DNA of 16,861 bases from positions 8,952 to 25,812 of the forward strand of contig MIBK01000017.1 of NCBI GenBank assembly GCA_001829505.1, written 5' to 3'. The stretch's first letter is position 1; each line of letters starts with the position of its first letter. Of the stretch, positions 12,042-16,861 are shown in pieces. A program made the position numbers and the translations under genes. The notes under the pieces were generated by a model that was not told where the DNA came from, did not search any database, and saw only the letters and a program-made list of their open reading frames with translations. Source of the DNA: Spirochaetes bacterium RBG_16_67_19 (GTDB lineage Bacteria; Spirochaetota; Spirochaetia; SZUA-6; DRHE01).

Positions 12042-14048
12042 CTACAGAGTCAGTTCAGCACCCACCCAAAAGGACAGGAGGGGCATCGGGTAGCCGTCCA
12101 GGCTCTGGTAAACCTGGTTGAGCAGGTTCCTTCCTTCGAGGGTAATGCTCCAACGCTCGCCAAAAGCCCGTCTGTATTGGGCATTCAGCACCAGATATGG
12201 ATCCAGAGAGGTGGTCCCGAATTCTCCTTCGACTCCGGAATACCTCTGCCCAACATATTGGGCTTTGATGCCCGCGCGGGTTCTGCCGATCTCCAGAACC
12301 AGCCCCGCATCCAGGGAATGGATCGGAGCGTAGCCCGCGCGGATTTCATCCGCCAGCTTGTAGTCGGTTCCGCTGGAGTTGAGCACGAAGCTGTATAGGA
12401 AGGTGTATCCGGCGGAGATCCGCAAGCCCTTCAGGATGGTGAGCTCCAGGTCGGCCTCGAAACCGGGGTAGAGCGCCTCCCCGATATTCACGGGCTGATA
12501 GATGGTGGTATAAGCCCATTGGATGCCATCCTGCACGTAGCGAACGAAGGCGAAAAAGTTGAGCTGCAGGCCTTCGGCCAAGGCCGTAATACCCAGCTCG
12601 GCGTTGTACCCAGACTCAGGGCGCAGGTCGGGATTGCCTGCGACGAACCCGTCGTTGGGCCAAAACAGGTCGTTCAGGGTGGGGGCGCGATAGGAGCGGG
12701 CTGCGCTAGCCTTCAGAGAAATCGTTTCGGATAAGGAGGCTACCGCGGCCAGCTTGTAAGTGAGACTGCCCGGGAAGTCGGACGACAGGTCGTAGCGCAG
12801 CATCGGAGTGAGGGTCAGCCAGGAAGAAAGATAGAACGGAGATTCCAGGAAAAGCCCACCGCTAATCCGGCTCTTTTCACCGATCGCCGTACTGAAGACG
12901 TTTTCGACGAGGAAGTTGCCGCCATACACCAAGCGGAGGAAATCCAGGGCCGACTGCGCCTGCGAGGCCTCCAGCCCCAGGGTGTGCAGCTGGTGGGAAT
13001 CATCCACGGCGACCTCCAGCGCCCCGAGCGGGTCGGGATTCTGATAGCTCAGGCGGGAGTACTTGTAGAAGAGCTTGGAGTCCAGGGTGAGCGCTTGGCT
13101 TAGAAAGCGGGGGGTGCTGTACGAAAGCGCTGCCTGGAACAGCGTCTGCTGTTGGCCGGCGTCCGTGGAGAAAAGGGCCCCGTAGTCGGGATCGACGTTT
13201 GTGCTGATGATTCCGGGAGCGCCGATTTCCTGGTAACTGACCTGCCCGCGCAACCTCAGCCGCCCTTCCCCCAACGGCAGGCCCAGGGAAGCGGTCAGGT
13301 CTCCGCCCAGCAGGTCAGCGTTCACGCGGCGGCGGTAGTCGCCGACGTATTGGCTGTCGTACCAGGCAAAGCCGTTGGCCGCCCGGGTGAAGGAACCGGA
13401 GGCCACCAGGTCCACCTGCCCGAGCTCCGTGGATAAGGCGGCGCTCAGCTTCTGCGTGTCCAGCAGGTCCATGGCGCTGGCGCTGACCGTCTCCTCGATC
13501 GCTGAGGGCAAGGCTTCCGCAACCTTCACCGCGTCGCGGGGAAGATAGCTGCCGTTGATCAGGCTCAGCCGGAAGCGATCCTCGGCCTTGTCCTTGGTGA
13601 TGATGTTCACCACCCCGCCCATGGCATCCGCCCCGTACAGGGCGCTGGAGCCCCCGCGAACGATCTCGATGCGCTCGATATTGCCCACGGGCAGAACGGA
13701 AAGGTCCGCTCCTCCCTGCCGGCCGTCGTTCAAGCGTATCCCGTCCACCAGGACCAGCACCTGCGCTGCGGTGGAGCCGCGGATGCTCAGGCTCTGCACG
13801 GAGCCGGCGGTGCCGTTTTCGGACACCGAGACGCCGGCCGCCCCTTCCAAGGCCTCCGCCGCGCTGAGGGCGCCGGCCAGCTCATCACCGCTCACCACGG
13901 TGATGTGGTCCGGGCTGGCCAGGATCGTGCCGGCGATGCGCGTGGCCGTGACCACGATCTTCTCCAGGGCCAGGCTCGTGTCCTGCGCGGCGCACAGGGC
14001 GGCAGCTGCCGCCAGCGCCAGCAGGACCAGGACTGTTCGTTTGGACAT
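12042..14048 (-). CDS. btuB: TonB-dependent cobalamin receptor, BtuB-like
   Basis: The start is MSKRTVLVLLALAAAAALC at 14048, after GGGAGG at 8-base spacing; a 36-residue open extension upstream is rejected. The product has 668 residues. A signal peptide (about 1-21) precedes a TonB box near residue 29 (EKIVVTATR). The plug domain (about 40-155) shows SLSIRGS, VLVLVDGIRLNDGRQ, LPVGNIERIEIVRGGSSALY and GADAMGGVVNIIT. The remainder is a 22-strand-type barrel with YRAPTLNDLFWPNDG and NPDLRPESGYNAELG, the usual receptor signatures, ending in LLSFWVGAELTL. A cobalamin riboswitch in its leader identifies the substrate as vitamin B12 or a related corrinoid. The TonB-ExbBD genes nearby supply the energy. 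No btuF, btuC or btuD is in the window. Confidence 0.93.
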   Translation of the reverse strand: MSKRTVLVLLALAAAAALCAAQDTSLALEKIVVTATRIAGTILASPDHITVVSGDELAGALSAAEALEGAAGVSVSENGTAGSVQSLSIRGSTAAQVLVLVDGIRLNDGRQGGADLSVLPVGNIERIEIVRGGSSALYGADAMGGVVNIITKDKAEDRFRLSLINGSYLPRDAVKVAEALPSAIEETVSASAMDLLDTQKLSAALSTELGQVDLVASGSFTRAANGFAWYDSQYVGDYRRRVNADLLGGDLTASLGLPLGEGRLRLRGQVSYQEIGAPGIISTNVDPDYGALFSTDAGQQQTLFQAALSYSTPRFLSQALTLDSKLFYKYSRLSYQNPDPLGALEVAVDDSHQLHTLGLEASQAQSALDFLRLVYGGNFLVENVFSTAIGEKSRISGGLFLESPFYLSSWLTLTPMLRYDLSSDFPGSLTYKLAAVASLSETISLKASAARSYRAPTLNDLFWPNDGFVAGNPDLRPESGYNAELGITALAEGLQLNFFAFVRYVQDGIQWAYTTIYQPVNIGEALYPGFEADLELTILKGLRISAGYTFLYSFVLNSSGTDYKLADEIRAGYAPIHSLDAGLVLEIGRTRAGIKAQYVGQRYSGVEGEFGTTSLDPYLVLNAQYRRAFGERWSITLEGRNLLNQVYQSLDGYPMPLLSFWVGAELTL

Positions 14049-14157
14049 GACGGAACCTCCCGAATAGAAGTTCAGTCCGTGTAACCTTGGTTCCCAGGAA
14101 GACAGGGCAGGCCGGAAGGCGCATTGCACCCGTCGCCTTTTCCACGAAGGTTGCATC

Positions 14158-14310
14158 TCAGGAGGGTTTCCTGGCTTCCGGATCGCCTTACCGGCGGCGC
14201 CTTCTCACCCGGAGGGCCTTTGGCTCCTCGGGCAATGGCTTGTTGCCGCTTTCATCCCCGGTCACAGTGGCGGGACCGCTGCGGTATCGCACCGCATTCC
14301 GCTCTCCTGA
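14158..14310 (-). promoter_or_regulatory. Cobalamin (AdoCbl-type) riboswitch
   Basis: The minus strand carries the conserved aptamer: a GGAAUGCGG...CCGC hairpin, then GGUCCCGCCACUGU (around plus 14258-14278), and the B12 box GAAGCCAGGAAACC (plus 14165-14178). The closing P1 helix is visible: UCAGGAG (plus 14304-14310) pairs with CUCCUGA (plus 14158-14164). Downstream, a 6-bp stem AAGGCG/CGCCTT (14116-14121 with 14134-14139) could be P13 or part of the expression platform. A GGAACC/GGTTCC pair (14052-14057 with 14089-14094) would bury the bases next to the btuB Shine-Dalgarno, suggesting control of translation. Binding of B12 should lower btuB expression. Confidence 0.93.
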
Positions 14311-14329
14311 AACGGACTAGGTTGGCACC

Positions 14330-14358
14330 ACTATCGCCCGAGTCCGGGCCGCTGTCAA
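14330..14358 (-). promoter_or_regulatory. btuB promoter ahead of the riboswitch
   Basis: Minus strand TTGACA (plus 14353-14358), a 17-base spacer and GATAGT (plus 14330-14335). Transcription should start near 14323, giving a leader of about 275 bases with the whole aptamer inside it. It faces away from the hic promoter-like pair at 14404. Confidence 0.75.
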
Positions 14359-14397
14359 GGGGTGAAAAATATCCGGCTGAGCAAAGCAGGAGAATCG

Positions 14398-14417
14398 TTT
14401 CCCTTGACATCGGGAAA
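14398..14417. promoter_or_regulatory. Operator-like inverted repeat TTTCCC-N8-GGGAAA
   Basis: TTTCCC (14398-14403) and GGGAAA (14412-14417) flank and overlap the TTGACA at 14404-14409, and a further TTTCC half-site follows at 14422-14426. A dyad on the -35 of a toxin-antitoxin locus is a natural autorepression site, possibly for HicB (inference). HicB binding sequences vary, so no consensus match is claimed. Confidence 0.4.
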
Positions 14418-14433
14418 GAGATTTCCTTACTAT
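14404..14433 (+). promoter_or_regulatory. Possible promoter of the hicB remnant locus
   Basis: TTGACA (14404-14409), an 18-base spacer and TACTAT (14428-14433). It lies inside the region still resembling the HicA N-terminus, so it would transcribe hicB but only part of hicA. Confidence 0.45.
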
Positions 14434-14627
14434 CGTATCCGAAATCTGCCAGGTTCAACGAGGTCGTCTTACTTCTCGAAGCATTCGGTTTTAACATCTT
14501 TATCCATCCTGACATACCAGTACCTATCAATATCCAGGACGTGCATGGAAACGCTAAGCCATATCAGGTCCGCCAGCTCCTGAAGATAATCAAGCGTTTC
14601 AATCTCAAACTGGAGGAGTCGCAATGA
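14409..14627 (+). pseudogene. hicA toxin remnant without start codon or catalytic histidine segment
   Basis: In one frame the sequence reads IGKEISLLSYPKSARFNEVV, then LLLEAFGF, then NIFIHPDIPVPINIQDVHG, then NAKPYQVRQLLKIIKRFNL and a TGA. The C-terminal half (HPDIPxxxNIQDVxGxAKPYQVRQxLKxI) is typical of HicA-type mRNA interferases. Two lesions are visible. Family members have about ten residues including GSHH, with the catalytic His, between AFGF and the IFxHP strand; here AFGF joins NIFIHP directly. In addition, no ATG, GTG or TTG occurs in this frame from 14340 to the start of homology. The stop overlaps the hicB ATG (ATGA), as in a normal hicAB pair. The left boundary is approximate. An unusual start codon could still yield a catalytically dead protein that binds HicB. 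Confidence 0.72.
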
Positions 14628-14845
14628 AGGACTATCATATCAATATCTTTTACAGCGATGAAGATGAAGGCTATATCGCGGACATCCCGGACTTGGAAGC
14701 CTGTTCAGCTTCTGGGGCAACCCCCGAAGAAGCGCTTCACGAGCTGGAAATCGCCAAGCAGGCATGGATAGGAGCCGCTACGGAGAAAGGCAAGCCAGTC
14801 CCGGCTCCGTCCTATAGGCCGCTGATCTACCAACTCTCGGGTTAG
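14624..14845 (+). CDS. hicB: HicB-type antitoxin
   Basis: This 73-residue protein is a short HicB: MKDYHINIFYSDEDEGYIAD, then IPDLEACSASGATPEEALHE, then LEIAKQAWIGAATEKGKPVP, ending in SYRPLIYQLSG. The partial RNase H-like fold with the GYIADIPDLEACSASG core is characteristic of the HicB/UPF0150 family and would cap a HicA active site. No helix-turn-helix or ribbon-helix-helix extension is present, so autoregulation would need another protein or the toxin. GGAGG lies 9 bases before the ATG, and the start overlaps the hicA remnant stop. The reading frame is intact although its toxin appears dead, so it may survive by chance, counter a related HicA elsewhere, or be recently orphaned (inference). 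Confidence 0.88.
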   Translation: MKDYHINIFYSDEDEGYIADIPDLEACSASGATPEEALHELEIAKQAWIGAATEKGKPVPAPSYRPLIYQLSG

Positions 14846-14909
14846 CCGCCCCCTTTGCCATGAAACCGGGATAGCTCCCTCCAGCTTCCCGCGAGAGCCT
14901 CTGCGTGCA

Positions 14910-14938
14910 TTGATTCTCGACCCGCTAAGCCGTACAAT
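14910..14938 (+). promoter_or_regulatory. Promoter giving a predicted leaderless start at 14946
   Basis: TTGATT (14910-14915), a 17-base spacer and TACAAT (14933-14938). Transcription would start at about 14945-14946, the A of an in-frame ATG. The earlier in-frame TTG (14910) and ATG (14937) lie inside the promoter, so they are poor start candidates. Confidence 0.68.
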
Positions 14939-14945
14939 GGTGTCG

Positions 14946-15914
14946 ATGGTGGAACTGGAAAGACGCATCAGCGGGGACTGGATCGAGGCGCGGGAGGCCG
15001 CCGCCGATCAGTACACCCTCAGCAAGTTCTTCCAGCTCACCCCTGAGCGCCTGCACGACATCGCCCGCTCCTTGCGCCTGTGCGTGGAGGAGGGCGTGCT
15101 CGAATACAAGGGCGCGCTGCTGCGCCCGGTGTTCATCTCCCTGGAGGCCATGCAGTACCAGAGCGTGAGCTTCGTGGAGCTGGAGCTGCATGACCGGCCC
15201 TTGGAAAACCTGCTGTTCGTGATCCTGCTGCAGCGCCTGGTCTGCTCGGGGGTGATCACCCTGTCCAAGGGCAGGACGGTGATCTCCATCCCCACGGAAG
15301 CCATCGGGGTGAACGCCATCCTGGCGGACATCAAGCAGCGCATCCGCCTCAGCGCGGATTTCCAGAAGCACCCGGCGGTGAAGAACATCTTCGTGCAGGT
15401 CACCATCTACCAGAAGGAAAAGAAGAAAATGGAGGACCTGCTGCCCACCATCAAGGAAGACAAGAGCGATACCTTCCGCGGCAACTTCCAGGAGGTCTTC
15501 CAGAAGATCTTCGACAGCATCCGCAAGAACTACGCCGACCTGCTGGCCGAGGAGGAGGCCCGCCGCCTGGAGCAGGAGGGCCAGTCCGACATCCTGTACC
15601 GCGCCTCGCTGAAGAGCCTGGTCCCGCTGCTCAACGACCAGGCCAAGGAGGTGTCCCGCCTGCGTTCCACCCTGGCCTTCGCCCGCTCGGACAAGTACAA
15701 GACCCGCGCGGTGCTGGTCAGCGTGTTCAAGGACAAGGCTTTCTTCCTGGCTCTGATGGACAAGGAGAACCTGGCCTATGCCCGGCTCTGTGCGGAGCTG
15801 GGCCGCAAGAGCGGCCTGGACTGCCCGCCGGCGCTGGGCAAGCGGCTTGGCGGCGAGCTGGTGCGCGTTCTGGAGAAGCTGGCCCGGGTGGAGGCGCCCC
15901 CCCAGGTCGGCTGA
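14946..15914 (+). CDS. Cytoplasmic helical protein of unknown function
   Basis: The start at ATG 14946 (MVELERRISGDW, 322 residues) is chosen because a good promoter ends 7 bases upstream; an ATG at 14937 would add three residues. No family is recognised. The first 150 residues are mixed alpha/beta (YTLSKFFQLTPERLHDIARS, PVFISLEAMQYQSVSFVELE, LLQRLVCSGVITLSKGRTVI). A charged helical region follows at about 155-250, with a likely coiled coil (FDSIRKNYADLLAEEEARRL). The end is basic and helical (ALGKRLGGELVRVLEKLARV). It has no signal peptide or membrane helix. Its stop is 3 bases from that of the convergent 98-residue gene. Base composition and codon use match the housekeeping neighbours, so it looks like resident rather than acquired DNA. 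Confidence 0.8.
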   Translation: MVELERRISGDWIEAREAAADQYTLSKFFQLTPERLHDIARSLRLCVEEGVLEYKGALLRPVFISLEAMQYQSVSFVELELHDRPLENLLFVILLQRLVCSGVITLSKGRTVISIPTEAIGVNAILADIKQRIRLSADFQKHPAVKNIFVQVTIYQKEKKKMEDLLPTIKEDKSDTFRGNFQEVFQKIFDSIRKNYADLLAEEEARRLEQEGQSDILYRASLKSLVPLLNDQAKEVSRLRSTLAFARSDKYKTRAVLVSVFKDKAFFLALMDKENLAYARLCAELGRKSGLDCPPALGKRLGGELVRVLEKLARVEAPPQVG

Positions 15915-15917
15915 GCC

Positions 15918-16214
15918 CTACTCCAGCGCCTCGATCCCCACCAGCCAGAGGTGGTTGTCGCGCCAGACGTGCTTGAAGCGGCAGTCCCCCCGCCGGCTGA
16001 CGAACACCAGTTCACCTTCCTCCATGAAAAAGTCGTCCAGTTCGCGCGAGATGTCCACGGAGTAGTAGCGGGTCAGGTAGTTGAGCAGGCCGTCCAGGTT
16101 GATCTGCTCGAACAGGTCGATCAGGCGGTTGTAGATTTCGGTCTTGCCCACCCGCTCCAGGTAGTACATCTTCTGGGCGAAGAAGAAGATGATGTGGTCC
16201 CTGGTGTTGTTCAT
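15918..16214 (-). CDS. Small 98-residue protein of unknown function
   Basis: The start is taken at MNNTRDHIIFFFAQKMYYLE (16214); the frame remains open 73 codons upstream, but that part is Pro/Arg-rich non-coding-type sequence. The protein is aromatic-rich and helical at the N-terminus (FFFAQKMYYLERVGK, RLIDLFEQINLDGLLNYL). It ends in short strands (GELVFVSRRGDCRFKHVWRD, NHLWLVGIEAL). No signal peptide and no named domain. A GATAGT at 16221-16226 lies 6 bases before the ATG; AGG is the only Shine-Dalgarno-like element and directly abuts the ATG. It converges on the 322-residue gene. Confidence 0.72.
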   Translation of the reverse strand: MNNTRDHIIFFFAQKMYYLERVGKTEIYNRLIDLFEQINLDGLLNYLTRYYSVDISRELDDFFMEEGELVFVSRRGDCRFKHVWRDNHLWLVGIEALE

Positions 16215-16220
16215 CCTGGT

Positions 16221-16226
16221 ACTATC
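16221..16226 (-). promoter_or_regulatory. -10-like box before the 98-residue gene
   Basis: Minus strand GATAGT, identical to the -10 of the btuB promoter, lies 6 bases before the ATG at 16214. No recognisable -35 occurs at the right distance. Confidence 0.3.
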
Positions 16227-16329
16227 ATCGACAGCCCGCCGATATCCTGGTGAGATTTTTTTCCCCTCCCCTCGCCTTGAGGCGGCGCTCACCGCCCTCC
16301 CTGGCGGCGCCGGCTTCGCCATCCCTGGC

Positions 16330-16358
16330 TTGACCCGGCCCGGGGGTGGGGATAGTAT
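16330..16358 (+). promoter_or_regulatory. Aminotransferase promoter, predicted leaderless
   Basis: TTGACC (16330-16335), a 17-base spacer and TAGTAT (16353-16358), then TCGCACC and the ATG at 16366. There is no Shine-Dalgarno between the -10 and the start codon. The upstream gap 16227-16329 holds only GC-rich dyads and a T7 run with no proper terminator stem. Confidence 0.67.
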
Positions 16359-16365
16359 TCGCACC

Positions 16366-16861
16366 ATGGCCAAAGGTTTTACGCTGGAAATCAACCCCTG
16401 GGTGTACCTGGGCAAGTGCGCCGGGGACGGCACCTGGACGGAAACCTACCTCGAGAAGGAGCACCTCACTCCCGCCGCGGAGGCGAAGCTGCCGGAAGCC
16501 GAGCATGCCGCCCTGCTGGCGAAGCGCAACTCTTTTCCCGAACTGCCGCTGGTCAACTACACGACCCAGTACGGCCTGGGCTGCTTCGAAGGGCTGAAGG
16601 CCTTCCCCCAGAAATCCGGGGGCCTGAAGATCTTCCGCCCCGACGGCAACGCCCGACGAATGGCCAACTCCATGAAAGGCCTGAAGATGCCCCCCTTTCC
16701 CCCGGAGATGTTCGTGCAGGCGGTGCGGGAGGTGGTCAAGCGCAACCTCAAGCTCGGTTTCGCCCCTTCCTACGACCCGGCCTGGGAGAAGGAAGACTTC
16801 GTAGCCGGGCACTCCGTCTACATCCGGCCCTTCACCCACGCGGAGGGCGGCATCGGCGTGA
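16366..16861 (+). CDS. ilvE: Branched-chain amino-acid aminotransferase, 3' partial
   Basis: The first 165 residues are visible; the gene runs off the right edge. IlvE is a cytoplasmic PLP enzyme that transfers the amino group between glutamate and the keto acids of leucine, isoleucine and valine. Visible fold-type-IV features are NYTTQYGLGCFEGLKAFPQ, then LKIFRPDGNARRMANSMKG, then MPPFPPEMFVQAVREVV, then GHSVYIRPFTHAEGGIGV. The YGxxCFEGLKAF and FRPxxNxxRMxxS signatures, with a VYIRP strand, match the larger (about 350 residue) BCAT type better than D-amino-acid transaminase. The PLP-binding lysine lies beyond the window. The ATG at 16366 is fixed by the promoter 7 bases upstream and by the start of homology (KGFTLEINPWVYLGK). 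Confidence 0.9.
   Translation, partial: MAKGFTLEINPWVYLGKCAGDGTWTETYLEKEHLTPAAEAKLPEAEHAALLAKRNSFPELPLVNYTTQYGLGCFEGLKAFPQKSGGLKIFRPDGNARRMANSMKGLKMPPFPPEMFVQAVREVVKRNLKLGFAPSYDPAWEKEDFVAGHSVYIRPFTHAEGGIGV

Noticed and set aside
14087..14320. Plus-strand open frames across the btuB leader
   Set aside because: They lie over the cobalamin riboswitch, whose conserved boxes and closing helix explain the sequence on the minus strand.
14362..14583. GTG-started 73-residue frame as an alternative to hicA
   Set aside because: It is in a different frame from the HicA-like sequence and shows no family motif.
16227..16329. Possible terminator at the T7 run near 16256
   Set aside because: No stable stem lies directly upstream of the T-run on the plus strand, and no plus-strand gene ends close by.
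16225..16839. 204-residue minus-strand open frame
   Set aside because: It is antisense to the aminotransferase, whose plus-strand frame is strongly conserved and simply runs off the window.

Overview
The window is GC-rich, densely packed bacterial DNA from a diderm (Gram-negative type) organism. It encodes several lipoproteins, a signal-peptide outer-membrane porin, and a TonB-dependent receptor together with its ExbB-ExbD-TonB motor. The mix of uncharacterised helical proteins, lipoproteins and a short porin fits a GC-rich relative of the spirochaetes. That placement is inference from general resemblance and is not proven by any single gene.

Layout. 1-1742 (+): the end of a TPR protein, a small cysteine-rich protein and a TPR-like lipoprotein. 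1743-4654 (-): an operon of a cyclic-nucleotide-binding regulator, glmS and a small exported protein. 4693-5751 (+): a lamin-tail-domain lipoprotein, convergent with thioredoxin. 5756-8505 (-): thioredoxin and an uncharacterised 255-residue protein sharing one promoter, then single-stranded DNA-binding protein, then a porin with its own consensus promoter and strong terminator. 8752-11029 (+): a lipoprotein followed by exbB-exbD-tonB, with ATGA overlaps between the last three. 11035-11961 (-): an intact BrnT/CopG-like toxin-antitoxin pair and a decayed nucleotidyltransferase. 12042-14358 (-): a BtuB-like receptor behind a cobalamin riboswitch and a clear promoter. 14400-14845 (+): a broken hicA and an intact hicB. 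14946-16214: two convergent uncharacterised genes. 16366 to the right edge (+): a branched-chain aminotransferase, cut by the window.

How the genes connect. The TonB motor and the riboswitch-controlled receptor form a plausible vitamin B12 uptake unit. The receptor gene is bracketed by toxin-antitoxin loci, two of which contain decayed toxin-type genes, so this stretch looks like a hotspot of gain and decay.

The most interesting general signal is promoter placement. Several genes have a sigma70-like -10 box only 5-7 bases before the start codon and no Shine-Dalgarno sequence. The clearest are the 255-residue gene, the 322-residue gene, the aminotransferase and the toxin. This predicts leaderless mRNAs. 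Neighbouring genes instead have strong GGAGG sites and ordinary leaders, so two initiation modes seem to coexist.
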